64,000 nucleotides of DNA, from contig NZ_QTJP01000001.1 of assembly GCF_003391115.1 (NCBI RefSeq), positions 2,440,501 to 2,504,500 of the forward strand. Direction: 5' to 3'. Positions within the stretch are counted from its first letter, which is position 1. Each line of letters begins with the position of its first letter. The stretch comes from Sphingomonas crusticola. GTDB lineage: Bacteria > Pseudomonadota > Alphaproteobacteria > Sphingomonadales > Sphingomonadaceae. Positions 50,703 to 61,450 of the stretch are shown here, in pieces. The notes under the pieces were generated by a model that made no database searches, was not told the DNA's origin, and saw only the letters and a list, made by a program, of their open reading frames with translations. A program made the translations under genes and the position numbers.

Positions 50703-52261
50703 TTTGTCTCCCGCTTTCGCTCAATCCGTCGTTCCGAAAGCTCCGGCGCCGCGACCGGCAGCTTGGATGCACCCACACGCTGTTCGAACGCATAGGCATA
50801 GTTCAGGAGCTGGCGGTCGCTGTTCTCCTGTCCGAGGAGCGAGATCCCGAATGGCAGCCCGTCCGCCGTCGCACCCGCGGGAATGCTGATGTCGGGCCAG
50901 CCGGCGAGGCTGGCGAGGACCGGTCCGAAGTTGCCGAACCGGCCACGCGCATCGCGGCGTGGGTCCTCGCCGAGCCGATTGATGCGGATCGTCTGCGTTG
51001 GATAGACCAAGGCATCCAGGTGATGATCGAGGAAGACCGAGCGCAGCGCGGCGCGCAGATACTGCCGCCCCTCTGTCTTCGCCGCTTGATAGCCGGCGTC
51101 GGTCAGCGGGGGTGCGCCGGCTTCCCATTTGTACCCTGAAAGCCGTCCGGGGTTCGGCGTCGCCCCTGGCATGGGCGCATCGACGAGCTTCTGGCTGAGT
51201 GCCGTGATCTCGGCATGGCTGCGCGGAAAGCGAGGCGGAAAGGCGCTCGACAAATATCCGTCGAGGCTCGGTACGGCTTCGGTCTGAACGATCGTCGCCT
51301 GGAGGCGATCACTCAGGTCGATCAGCCCCACGGGCAGGTCGACGTCGATCACGGTAGCGCCCGCGGCCTTCAGCGCCGCAATGGCGGCGGTCATCGCCGC
51401 GTCCACCGCAGGGTCATCGCCCGAGAATTCCACACGCGGAAAGCCGACGCGCGCGCCGCGTAGCGCTACGGGGTCGAGCCTCGGCGGTGAATCTCCCTCG
51501 AGCACTGCCAGCACCAGACCGGCATCTTCGACGTGGCGTGAGATCGCGCCTACGCTGTCCAGGGTGGGGGCGTTGGGCTGGATACCGGCATAGCTGATCG
51601 CGCCGGTGGTCGGGCGCATGCCGACGACACCGTTCGTCGCTGCCGGCCAACGCGCCGAGCCGGTCGTGTCCGTAGCTATTCCGACCGGGGCATAGCCCGC
51701 CGCAACCCCGACGGCGGTTCCGTTGGATGATCCCGCTGGGCTGAACTCCAATGCGTTCGGATTGCGGGTCTGGCCACCCATCGAACTCAGGGGAGGGCCT
51801 GACGCCAGTTCGCTGAGGTTCGTCTTGCCGAGGATGATGGCGCCTGCTGCGCGGAGCCGCCGAACCACCGTGGCGTCGGCATAGGGTAGCGCGCCCCTGA
51901 AGCCGTAAAAGCCAAGCGTCGTCGGCATATCATGCGTGTCGATATTGTCCTTAAGCAGGATGGGGACGCCATGCAGAGCGGAGCGGGGTCCCTTGCTTCT
52001 CCGCTCGGCGTCGAGCGCCTTCGCCTCGGCAATCGCCGTGGGATTGATCGCCAGCATGGCATGGAGAGTGGGATCATATGCCCGGATTCGGGCCAATGAG
52101 AGGCGGACCAGCTGCTCGGAGGAGAGGCTGCCGGCCTGGAACGCTGCATTGATCTGGGCGACTGTTGCTACTGCCGGATCAAACCGCGGTTGAGTGCGAA
52201 CGCCTGGCATATGTGTGAACGAGCAGAATGCTATCACGGTCAACATCCACCGAGCGCCCAC
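50699..52261 (-). CDS. Exported amidase (amidase-signature family), second copy
   Basis: A 520-aa enzyme. A short hydrophobic start (MLTVIAFCSFTHMPGVRTQP) suggests export. The first helices carry VAQINAAFQAGSLSSEQLVR. Lys is in GVPILLKDNIDTHDMPTTLG, cis-Ser in FSPAGSSNGTAVGVAAGYAP (Ala-Gly-Ser-Ser-Asn rather than the usual GGSSGG) and nucleophile in TDTTGSARWPAATNGVVG. GTG at 52261 is preceded by GGGAG at 6 bases. It lies upstream of its paralogue; together they look like an old tandem duplication. Confidence 0.87.
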   Translation of the reverse strand: MGARWMLTVIAFCSFTHMPGVRTQPRFDPAVATVAQINAAFQAGSLSSEQLVRLSLARIRAYDPTLHAMLAINPTAIAEAKALDAERRSKGPRSALHGVPILLKDNIDTHDMPTTLGFYGFRGALPYADATVVRRLRAAGAIILGKTNLSELASGPPLSSMGGQTRNPNALEFSPAGSSNGTAVGVAAGYAPVGIATDTTGSARWPAATNGVVGMRPTTGAISYAGIQPNAPTLDSVGAISRHVEDAGLVLAVLEGDSPPRLDPVALRGARVGFPRVEFSGDDPAVDAAMTAAIAALKAAGATVIDVDLPVGLIDLSDRLQATIVQTEAVPSLDGYLSSAFPPRFPRSHAEITALSQKLVDAPMPGATPNPGRLSGYKWEAGAPPLTDAGYQAAKTEGRQYLRAALRSVFLDHHLDALVYPTQTIRINRLGEDPRRDARGRFGNFGPVLASLAGWPDISIPAGATADGLPFGISLLGQENSDRQLLNYAYAFEQRVGASKLPVAAPELSERRIERKRETK

Positions 52262-53153
52262 CTCATTCTCCCTAAAGTCCTGCGGCTCCGCATCATCAGC
52301 CGGGCCTCACACGTCAATGTAATCGGTTACAGCCCGTTGCGACGACGAGTAATGGCGGCTCAGTTGATTGTCCAACGGATGGTGAAAGCGCCCTGATAGC
52401 GGAGCTGCTTCACTAAGCGGCTTTGGACGGCACTTGCGAGGGACTGTGATATCGTTGGGCTTCAAGGCGCTCTGGACTGAAAATCAGAGAGTTGCGTTCT
52501 TCCAGAACGTGGCGAAGCACATGCCCTCCTGCGATTGGCAGCCGCTCCTAGGCTGCATAACGTCCGCAACTGGGCCGTAGGCGGCGGGTGTTTGCAAGCA
52601 CAGGCCAGTCGAGCTGAGGGCCTGCTCGAGGCAGTCCTTACGTTCGACGCGCGCGCAGGGGGGCCAGATCGTGCTGGCAGAGGAGGCGGGCGATCCGTTC
52701 TACCCTCGAGCTCGTCATGCCAGTCTCCGCTCCTTCGCTCGACTTCAGCGGCCACGGTGGCCGATGAAAGCTGTTGGGTTTGGGCCAGCGATGCCAATTG
52801 CCCCAACGCGATCAGCAAGACGAAAGCTACTGCGATCCACAACGGCCATCGCACCTTGCGTCCATCATGGCGTTTTCGCGTAAGCCATCGCGAGATAAAA
52901 AAGCCGATGGCGATTATCCCGCCATAGACCAGCAGAAGTGCCAGGATGAAACCGACGCCGACGCCAGCATTAACGGCTGCCGATTGTTCGATGCTGACCC
53001 TCCATGGTGTGCGGGGTAGCAGGAGTGACTATCGCTCGCAATGATATGCGGATCTTACCCTCCGGCGCTTCAGCCGATCCTCACGATCAACACTATAGTC
53101 GCGCGGGCGGTGGTCCGCGCTGCGCTTGGGGCAGCGCCGCTGACGGAGCCTCG
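52262..53153. other. Gene-poor stretch with a membrane-protein remnant
   Basis: No convincing gene in 892 bases. On the minus strand, from 52998 to about 52700, one frame reads SIEQSAAVNAGVGVGFILAL then LLVYGGIIAIGFFISRWLTR and PLWIAVAFVLLIALGQLASL. These are two credible membrane helices, but they have no usual start codon and end in low-complexity Pro/Arg text. It may be a gene that lost its start and 3' end. The rest (52262-52690, 53000-53153) shows nothing I can name. Confidence 0.4.
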
Positions 53154-54140
53154 TTACAGGTTCAGCGCCGCCATCTGGGGAGCGGCATAGCGCGTGCCCT
53201 CGGCGGCGCCGGGCGGCAGCACCTCGTCGATGCGGGCGAGATCCGCTGCACTCAGCGTCACGTCCAGTGCGCCAAGATTGTCCTCAAGATATTTGCGGCG
53301 CTTGGTGCCCGGGATCGGGACCACGTCCTCACCCTGTGCCAGCACCCAGGCGAGCGCGAGCTGGGCAGGGGTGCAGCCCTTCTCGGCGGCTAGCCGCTCG
53401 ATCTCGCTGACCAGATCGAGATTCTTCTGGAAGGCTTCGCCCTGGAAGCGTGGCGCATTTCGCCGATAATCATCTGCCGGCAGGTCGTCCGGGCTCTTGA
53501 ACTGGCCGGTGAGAAAGCCGCGCCCGAGCGGGCTGTAGGGCACAAAGCCGATGCCGAGCTCGCGGATCGTCGGTAGAATCTCGGCTTCCGGATCGCGGCT
53601 CCAGAGCGAATATTCGGTCTGGAGCGCGCTGATCGGATGCGTTGCATGGGCGCGCCGGATCGTGGCGGGTGCCGCCTCCGACAGTCCGAGATATTTCACT
53701 TTGCCCGCGGTCACGAGCTCGGCCATCGCGCCGACCGTCTCCTCGATCGGCACGTTCGGATCGACGCGGTGCTGATAATAGAGGTCGATCACGTCGATCC
53801 CGAGCCGCTTCAAGCTGGCGTCGCATGCCTGGCGGACATAATCGGGCCGGCCGCTGACACCCTGGAAGCTGCCGTCCGCGCCGCGGACGTTCCCAAACTT
53901 GGTGGCGACCACCACCCATTCACGCCGCTCGCGCACGACGCGACCGACCAGCTCCTCATTGGCGCCGACGCCATACATGTCGGCCGTGTCGAGGAAGGTG
54001 ACGCCGAGATCGAGCGCGCGGTTGATCGTGGCGACCGACTCCGCGTCGTCACGGCCCGCATAGAATTCGGACATACCCATGCAGCCGAGGCCGAGGGCGG
54101 AGACTTCGAGGCCTTGCGAGCCGAGCTTGCGCATTTCCAT
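53154..54140 (-). CDS. Aldo/keto reductase
   Basis: A 328-aa NADPH-dependent oxidoreductase with a TIM barrel. The start [20 protein letters not shown] is typical of the YakC/AKR13-type group. The catalytic tetrad is present: Asp in FLDTADMYG, Tyr in the same motif, Lys in VVATKFG, His in [10 protein letters not shown]. The cofactor-phosphate region is [20 protein letters not shown]. It probably reduces aldehydes. It is the neighbour of an HxlR regulator on the same strand, 212 bases apart. Confidence 0.93.
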   Translation of the reverse strand: MEMRKLGSQGLEVSALGLGCMGMSEFYAGRDDAESVATINRALDLGVTFLDTADMYGVGANEELVGRVVRERREWVVVATKFGNVRGADGSFQGVSGRPDYVRQACDASLKRLGIDVIDLYYQHRVDPNVPIEETVGAMAELVTAGKVKYLGLSEAAPATIRRAHATHPISALQTEYSLWSRDPEAEILPTIRELGIGFVPYSPLGRGFLTGQFKSPDDLPADDYRRNAPRFQGEAFQKNLDLVSEIERLAAEKGCTPAQLALAWVLAQGEDVVPIPGTKRRKYLEDNLGALDVTLSAADLARIDEVLPPGAAEGTRYAAPQMAALNL

Positions 54141-54352
54141 TTTTCGGTTCCGTTGATGCCGCCTGGCTGAGAAGCCGAGCGCGGGTGATTGTCGATCGAC
54201 GTTCCGCCCTCCAATGCCCGTGCGCGATCAAGGTTGCAGGTCCATCGACCAGCCGGGGGTGTCGCGCGTCATGTCGCAGCTGTCCCGAAATCGATCGTGA
54301 TGTGGGACGATGCGGCGAGGCGGAGTTCCTCCGGTGGCTAAACCTCCTCCTC

Positions 54353-54730
54353 CTACTCTTCGTTTCTTCTCGACGTGTCATAGGCACGCTGTGCTGTTTC
54401 CATCGCGGGGCCGTTGGCGAGCGACCAGCTATACAGGGCAGCGAAGGGTTCGCGGAGCGAGCAGCCAAGGTCGGTAATTGTATATTCGACCCCGATCGGC
54501 TGCGTCGGCAGCACCTTGCGACTGACAAGGCCGTTGCGTTCGAGACGCTTCAACGCTTCGGACAAAGCCTTGTGCGTGATACCGTCGAGGCGGCGCTTGA
54601 GGTCGTTGAACCGCGCCGGCTGCGTGCAGAGGACGCTCAGGATCAGCACGGTCCACTTGTTGGCGATATGTTCGAGGATGGGCCGCGCCGCGGTGACATC
54701 GAGCGGTAGATCGAGCACGTCCTTGGTCAT
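54353..54730 (-). CDS. HxlR-family transcriptional regulator
   Basis: A 125-aa winged-helix protein. Hallmarks: ILEHIANKWTVLILSVLCTQ, PARFNDLKRRLDGITHKALS, EALKRLERNGLVSRKVLPTQ and VEYTITDLGCSL. HxlR regulators respond to aldehydes or redox stress. No cysteine is placed as in the aldehyde-sensing HypR except Cys in VLCTQ. It is divergent from an SDR gene and next to an aldo/keto reductase, so it may control both. Confidence 0.92.
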   Translation of the reverse strand: MTKDVLDLPLDVTAARPILEHIANKWTVLILSVLCTQPARFNDLKRRLDGITHKALSEALKRLERNGLVSRKVLPTQPIGVEYTITDLGCSLREPFAALYSWSLANGPAMETAQRAYDTSRRNEE

Positions 54731-54752
54731 GGATATACGCCTCGATATCTAG

Positions 54753-54794
54753 GCACCACTGGGTGCGTTCTTGTGATTAGATATAGGAACTATA
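54753..54794. promoter_or_regulatory. Dyads in the HxlR/SDR gap
   Basis: Two inverted repeats lie in the 96-base divergent gap: GCACC-N4-GGTGC (54753-54766) and TATAG-GAA-CTATA (54782-54794). The second lies 32 bases before the SDR start. Either could be the HxlR binding site. Confidence 0.45.
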
Positions 54795-54826
54795 CCTAGT
54801 CGTCATCACCAGCGATGTGAGGACGT

Positions 54827-55552
54827 ATGAGCAGGCTTTCAGGAAAAATCGCGGTCGTGATCGGTGGCCATGGCGGCATCGGTGGCGCGATCGCAGAGCG
54901 GTTCGCCGCGGAAGGCGCCACGGTTTACGCAACCAGCCGTGGCGCCGAAGAGGGTGAGGTCGAGCGGGGCGCCGGCCGGCTGCGCGCGCGCCGCGTCGAT
55001 GCTTCCGATCTGGCGGCGCTCGCCGCCTTCTTCGCGGCGGTGCACAGCGAGGCCGGACGGGTGGACGTGCTCGCCGTCAATGCCGGCATCTCCCAATTCG
55101 CGACGCTCGACGCCATCAGCGAGGATCATTTCGACCGGACGTTCGACCTCAACGTGCGCGCGCTGCTGTTCGCCGCCAAGGCTGCGACGGCGATCATGCC
55201 GGATGGCGGCTCGGTCGTGCTGGTGGGCTCGATCGCCGACGCCATCGGAACCAAGGGCTATGGCGTCTATGGGGCCACCAAGGCCGCGGTGCGCTCGTTC
55301 GCGCGGACCTGGGCCAACGAGCTGGCGCCCCGCAACATCCGCGTCAACGTCGTGGCACCGGGACCGACCGACACCGCCATGATGGCGGCAGCGTCCGACG
55401 AGGTGCGCGAGACGCTGACGAAGCTGATCCCGCTCGGCCGGATGGCGCGTGGCGACGAAGTAGCCTCGGCCGCTTTGTTCCTCGCCAGCGATGAAAGCAG
55501 CTTCATCACGGGCGCCGAACTGCCGGTGGACGGCGGCATGGCGCAGGTCTGA
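54827..55552 (+). CDS. Short-chain dehydrogenase/reductase
   Basis: A 241-aa classical SDR. Cofactor loop VVIGGHGGIGGAIAERF (G-x3-G-x-G; His/Gly rich), Asn in LAVNAGISQF, catalytic Ser in VLVGSIADA, and YGVYGATKAAV for Tyr-x3-Lys. The end SFITGAELPVDGGMAQV is usual. The cofactor is likely NADP(H), judged by TSR after the second strand. It is divergent from the HxlR gene and probably under its control. Confidence 0.93.
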   Translation: MSRLSGKIAVVIGGHGGIGGAIAERFAAEGATVYATSRGAEEGEVERGAGRLRARRVDASDLAALAAFFAAVHSEAGRVDVLAVNAGISQFATLDAISEDHFDRTFDLNVRALLFAAKAATAIMPDGGSVVLVGSIADAIGTKGYGVYGATKAAVRSFARTWANELAPRNIRVNVVAPGPTDTAMMAAASDEVRETLTKLIPLGRMARGDEVASAALFLASDESSFITGAELPVDGGMAQV

Positions 55553-55744
55553 CCTGGCCTTCCGCCAAGGCGACTGCGCGACCCTTGCGAGGCTCGGCGG
55601 CGTTTGTTTTTGGGAAGGCAGGCCTGGAAGCGTGTGGCTTAATGCCCGGCCCTGGGGCGGGGGATCGCGTTGTCCAGCGGATCGGCTTCCCGGCGTGGAT
55701 CAGTCATAAACTATCTTCCCAATACCATCGCCACGGATCGCGGC

Positions 55745-56143
55745 CTATTCGTTGAGGCTGCTCCGCAGCTTGTGCGGCAGATCGGGATTGAGCATTTCCC
55801 AGCCGATCCTTTCTCCGGTCCAAATCTCCACCGTCGGCGGGAAGGCTTCTGGGTCATCCAGCGTCGCGGTGGTGACGTCGCGATGGCCGGGGCGGGAATC
55901 ACGGCGGTAGGTGACGAGGCTGCCACAAGTCGCGCATGAACCCCAGAAGATGCCGGGCGAGGAGGAATATTCGCGCACCTCGCCTTGCAGCAGCGCGAAA
56001 TCCTCCTCCGCGAACACCGCCCACGCGACGCTGACGCCGCCGGTGGCGCGGCGGCAGGATATGCAGTGGCACAGGGTCTGCGCCACTGCCTTGTCCGCGA
56101 CGCGATAGCGGACCTGGCCGCACAGGCAGCCGCCTTCGATCAT
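55745..56143 (-). CDS. GFA/CENP-V-family zinc protein
   Basis: A 132-aa protein of the glutathione-dependent formaldehyde-activating (GFA) family. Zinc ligands are in GGCLCGQVRYRV, LCHCISCRRATGG and WGSCATCGSLVTY. Members are loosely tied to glutathione adducts; true activity is mostly unproven. Its ATG overlaps the stop of a 53-codon upstream frame (ATGA). The 55553-55744 gap to the right end of the SDR gene holds no gene I can support. Confidence 0.88.
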   Translation of the reverse strand: MIEGGCLCGQVRYRVADKAVAQTLCHCISCRRATGGVSVAWAVFAEEDFALLQGEVREYSSSPGIFWGSCATCGSLVTYRRDSRPGHRDVTTATLDDPEAFPPTVEIWTGERIGWEMLNPDLPHKLRSSLNE

Positions 56144-56301
56144 GGCAGCCTCGGCAGATCGGGCGGCGCGATCCGCTGGCGCGCGGCGCGGACTATGGCA
56201 GCGCTCGAAAGCAGGATCGCGGCCATCAGCCCGCCGACGGCGAGCAGACCAACCGGCGTCACCGTCAGGCTTGCCTCGCTTTCGAAGCTGCCGATGCGCA
56301 T
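56140..56301 (-). CDS. 53-aa membrane peptide upstream of GFA gene
   Basis: A frame of 53 codons from ATG at 56301: a short polar start (MRIGSFESEASLTVTP), one hydrophobic helix (VGLLAVGGLMAAILLSSAAI) and a basic tail (VRAARQRIAPPDLPRLP). The stop overlaps the GFA start as ATGA, which favours a real coupled gene. The frame stays protein-like upstream for 20 more codons (ISRIVESLTERQTARAS) back to a stop, but without a usual start codon there. No ribosome-binding site is evident. Possibly 5'-truncated. Confidence 0.5.
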   Translation of the reverse strand: MRIGSFESEASLTVTPVGLLAVGGLMAAILLSSAAIVRAARQRIAPPDLPRLP

Positions 56302-56410
56302 GCTGGCGCGGGCGGTTTGACGTTCGGTCAGGCTTTCGACGATGCGGGAGATGGCTGGTTACTCCGCTGCCGGCGGGCGATGTCCGCTGGCGGCCGTGAG
56401 CTTAAGCAAG

Positions 56411-56439
56411 CTGGACCCCGGATCAAGTCCGGGGTGACG
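56411..56439. repeat. Short palindromic repeat unit
   Basis: CTGGACCCCGGATCAAGTCC followed by GGGGTGACG: the arms CCCCGGA and TCCGGGG enclose TCAAG. It belongs to a family of extragenic hairpins I know as frequent in alphaproteobacteria. It lies downstream of thiC in the otherwise empty 56302-56492 gap and could act as a 3'-end hairpin. Confidence 0.6.
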
Positions 56440-56492
56440 ATAGAGATGTCGGCACGTCACCCACCAAGTCCGGGCAACGCGCCGGCGATGGC

Positions 56493-58625
<2,133 letters not shown>

Positions 58626-58719
58626 TACGCGCATCGTAGACCGATCGCCCGGCGCCGGGAAGCGCTCAATGCGCTGCGGCAGAATATGGGCGAGGAGAGC
58701 AAGGCTCGGGTTTGAGGCG

Positions 58720-59547
58720 TCAGTCGACGATCGCCGCCGGGACGACCGCGGGGCTCGCCTTGGGCTTGAGCAAGGCGGCGCTTTCGATCCGGTCGAGCGC
58801 GTTGCGGGCGAGCACGTAACGGCGCGCCTGGGCCAGCCAGTCATTGGCGCGCGCGGCACCGGGCATGCGCGCGACCTCGGCGGCGGCGGCGTCGACCTGG
58901 CCCTCCTCGAGCGCGTGCTCGGCACGGGTCAGGCGATCGGCCGGGACGGTCGAGGGCTGGTCGGCGCGGCGCACCACGAACAGGCTGGACAGCTCATGCT
59001 TGAAGCCCGGCCACCAGGCCTGATCCGAACCGCGCGTCACGAGCGTGGGGCGCAGCGCTTCCAGGCCGTCGCGCAGCTGGGCGAGCGTGACCGGGCGCTG
59101 CGCGGCGGCGATGATCTGGACGACCGAGGGGGCGTCGCTGCTACCGAAGCGGTCGCGCAGCAGCCCTTCGATATAGCCGAGCGGCTGGCCGCGATCGAGC
59201 GCGCGGCGGGCGGCGAAAGCGATCAGCAACGCCTCGGCGCGATCGGCGTCGCCCGACGCCTCGGCCGCGCGGGCATCCAGCATGTTGACGCGCGATTCGA
59301 TCGCGGCGAGCCGCTCATCGAGCGCCGGATCACTGGGCGGCGGCATCGGGCGGACGACCGGCTGGGCCGGCGCGGGCACGATTGCGGCGACCTTGGCAGC
59401 CGGGCGGATGAGGCCCGCGAGCCGATCCCAATTGCGGACGGCGAGGATCGTGGCACCGACGCCGAGCACGAATGCGACGAATGCGATCAGCAAGAGGCCA
59501 TAACGCCCCCGCCGCCTGGTCGTCCCGTAATAGTCGGTCTGGGTCAT
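58720..59547 (-). CDS. Mitofilin-like (COG4223) membrane protein
   Basis: A 275-aa bitopic protein. A short cytoplasmic start with a basic Arg cluster (TTRRRGRYG) is followed by one membrane helix (about 16-36, LLLIAFVAFVLGVGATILAV). A Pro-rich linker and a helical periplasmic region (about 75-260) follow, including ERLAAIESRVNMLDARAAEA and the conserved tail part DQAWWPGFKHELSSLFVVRR. This matches the bacterial mitofilin/Mic60-like family, found beside hemD in many alphaproteobacteria. The ATG at 59547 overlaps the hemD stop (ATGA). Probably a membrane-shaping or scaffold role; unproven. Confidence 0.75.
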   Translation of the reverse strand: MTQTDYYGTTRRRGRYGLLLIAFVAFVLGVGATILAVRNWDRLAGLIRPAAKVAAIVPAPAQPVVRPMPPPSDPALDERLAAIESRVNMLDARAAEASGDADRAEALLIAFAARRALDRGQPLGYIEGLLRDRFGSSDAPSVVQIIAAAQRPVTLAQLRDGLEALRPTLVTRGSDQAWWPGFKHELSSLFVVRRADQPSTVPADRLTRAEHALEEGQVDAAAAEVARMPGAARANDWLAQARRYVLARNALDRIESAALLKPKASPAVVPAAIVD

Positions 59548-60221
59548 GGCGCCTTGTCGCACAGAGACAGGGCCGCCGCCAACAGTGCCGCATCATCGGG
59601 CGTGGCGGCGATCGCGGCCTCTTTCCAGCTGCCCGATGCCGCGTCCGCGCTGATCGCGGCGATCGAGACGGTGAGGGGGCTTAGTTCGGCGGCGGCAAGC
59701 AGGCTGGCGAACAGCCTGCCGGCGCGCGGCGAGTGGACCAGGGTGACTGCGCCACGGCCCAGCGCGGCGCGGGCGGCGCCGGGGAGGGCCGCGACCGGAT
59801 CGGCGGCATAGACGATCCGCCGCGCGATGGGGAAGGGCGCGGCCCCGGACTTGCGATCGCGGCCGGCGAGGTGAAGCGGGCGGGCCACGCCATCCCGCGC
59901 CATCAGCCCGATCAACGCGGCGGCATCGCTCGCGCCGACGCGGACATCGGCGAAGCCGGCGGCGCTCGCGGCGACGGCGGTGGCTTCGCCGACGGCGTAG
60001 GCGGGCAGGGCGCGATAGAGATCGAGCGCGGCGCCGGCGTGGCGCACGGCATTGGCGCTGGTCAGCATCAATGCATCATGCTCGCGCGGAGCGGGTGCGT
60101 CCCACGCCACCGATTTGAGCGTGAAGATCGGTGCGGGGATCGCCTGGAGGCCGGCCGCGGTGGCGCGCGCGAAGGTGGCGGACGCGCCCGGCTCGGGCCG
60201 CAGAACCAGCACCGGCCTCAT
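59544..60221 (-). CDS. hemD: Uroporphyrinogen-III synthase
   Basis: A 225-aa enzyme that closes hydroxymethylbilane with ring-D inversion in haem synthesis. Weakly conserved family, recognised by LVLRPEPGASATFARATAAG, DALMLTSANAVRHAGAALDL, YAVGEATAVAASAAGF and TLVHSPRAGRLFASLL, and by position after hemC. The ATG at 60221 overlaps the hemC stop (ATGA). A much longer frame to 61205 reads out of frame through hemC and is rejected. Confidence 0.88.
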   Translation of the reverse strand: MRPVLVLRPEPGASATFARATAAGLQAIPAPIFTLKSVAWDAPAPREHDALMLTSANAVRHAGAALDLYRALPAYAVGEATAVAASAAGFADVRVGASDAAALIGLMARDGVARPLHLAGRDRKSGAAPFPIARRIVYAADPVAALPGAARAALGRGAVTLVHSPRAGRLFASLLAAAELSPLTVSIAAISADAASGSWKEAAIAATPDDAALLAAALSLCDKAP

Positions 60222-61126
60222 GCGGCGAACAAAGCGCGCAGCGGCGGCGGCGCGCGATCGAGCAGGGTGCGGGCCAATGCAGCCGGCCCGGCGGCGTCGG
60301 CGATGGCGAAGCGAGCCTCCCCGCTTTCCCACAGGGCGCCATCTTCGCTCAATATTTCGGCGCGGAGCAGGATCGCGTCGCCCTCGACGCAGGCCAGCGC
60401 GGCGACGGGGGAGCGGCAATCGGCGCCCAATGCGGCAAGCAAGGCGCGCTCGGCCAGCACGCAGCGGCTGGTCGCGGCATCGTCGATCGCGGCGAGCAAC
60501 GCCCGCGTCGCGGCATCGCCCGCCCGCGCCTCGACGCCCACCGCCCCCTGAGCAGGCGCGGGGAGGAAGTCGAGCGGCGTGCCGATATCGCCGCGGCCGA
60601 GCCGGTCGAGACCGGCGGCGGCCAGCAGAGTGGCGTCGGCCTCGCCCTCGGCCAGCTTGCGCAGGCGGGTGTCGACGTTGCCGCGGAACAAGAGGATCTG
60701 TGCGTCCGGGCGGGCGCGGCGGATCTGGGCGGCCCGGCGCGGCGACGAGGTGCCGACGCGCGCGTTTTGGGGAAGCGCGGCGATGCTGTCCGCCCCGATC
60801 AGCCGGTCGCGCGTGTCGGCGCGCGGCGGCATCGCGGCGATAACGATCTCGGCGGGACGGATCGTCTCGACATCCTTCATAGAGTGGACCGCGAAATCGA
60901 TGTCGCCGGCGAGCAGGGCGCGGTCGAGCTCCTTGGTCCACAGCGCCTTGCCGCCAATGTCCGCCAGCGCGCGATCCTGCACCCGATCCCCGGTGGTGCG
61001 GATCGGCACGATCTCGATCGCGGCTTCGTTCCAATCGTGCGCGGCGCGCAGGGCAGCCGCGACCATATTCGCCTGCCACAAAGCAAGCGGCGAGCCGCGC
61101 GTGCCGAGACGAAGGGTGCGTGTCAT
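60218..61126 (-). CDS. hemC: Porphobilinogen deaminase (hydroxymethylbilane synthase)
   Basis: A 302-aa enzyme that links four porphobilinogens. Blocks: LRLGTRGSPLALWQANMVAA, RTTGDRVQDRALADIGGKAL, WTKELDRALLAGDIDFAVHS and MKDVETIRP. RVGTSSPRRAAQIRRARPDA and LRKLAEGEADATLLAAAGLD follow. The dipyrromethane-cofactor cysteine is in LGADCRSPVAA (about residue 237). First gene of a tightly overlapping hemC-hemD-mitofilin operon. Confidence 0.96.
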   Translation of the reverse strand: MTRTLRLGTRGSPLALWQANMVAAALRAAHDWNEAAIEIVPIRTTGDRVQDRALADIGGKALWTKELDRALLAGDIDFAVHSMKDVETIRPAEIVIAAMPPRADTRDRLIGADSIAALPQNARVGTSSPRRAAQIRRARPDAQILLFRGNVDTRLRKLAEGEADATLLAAAGLDRLGRGDIGTPLDFLPAPAQGAVGVEARAGDAATRALLAAIDDAATSRCVLAERALLAALGADCRSPVAALACVEGDAILLRAEILSEDGALWESGEARFAIADAAGPAALARTLLDRAPPPLRALFAA

Positions 61127-61267
61127 GCGCGCCTTCTAGCCAAGCCGAACCGAAAGCCAATGCGGCGCCCGGATCGTGCCGCAAAAGGGTGGTGGCGCGG
61201 CCCACGAAAGACTATAACGTCCCCGTAACGATCCGTTGCGCTTGGCGGAGGGGTCGGGGGAGCGGCG

Positions 61268-61450
61268 ATGATCAGCTACAGGCTCTACCGCCTCCGGGAT
61301 GACCGCGTTTCCAGCACGGCCACGTTCGACGCGGCCGATGACGTCGCTGCGATCGAGGCGGCGCGCGCCGAGACCAATGAAGTCGATTGCGAATTGTGGT
61401 GCGACAATCGGCTGGTCGCTTTCATTCCCGCGACCAAGCGCGACGCCTAA
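61268..61450 (+). CDS. 60-aa conserved-type hypothetical protein
   Basis: A 60-aa soluble protein, [20 protein letters not shown]..., with alternating strands and an Ala/Glu helix, ending [27 protein letters not shown] lies 5 bases before the ATG, giving good support for translation. No family recognised; the pattern of strand, helix, strand with W-x-D/N resembles small sphingomonad proteins of unknown role. It ends in the same CTAA as the convergent ung gene. Confidence 0.7.
   Translation: MISYRLYRLRDDRVSSTATFDAADDVAAIEAARAETNEVDCELWCDNRLVAFIPATKRDA

Noticed and set aside
55553-55744. Possible short gene or terminator after the SDR gene
   Set aside because: Only short frames without start signals; GGCCTTCC and GGAAGGC are too far apart for a convincing terminator.
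60222-61205. Extension of the hemD frame through hemC
   Set aside because: Arg/Pro-rich out-of-frame text; hemC occupies the region with all its motifs.
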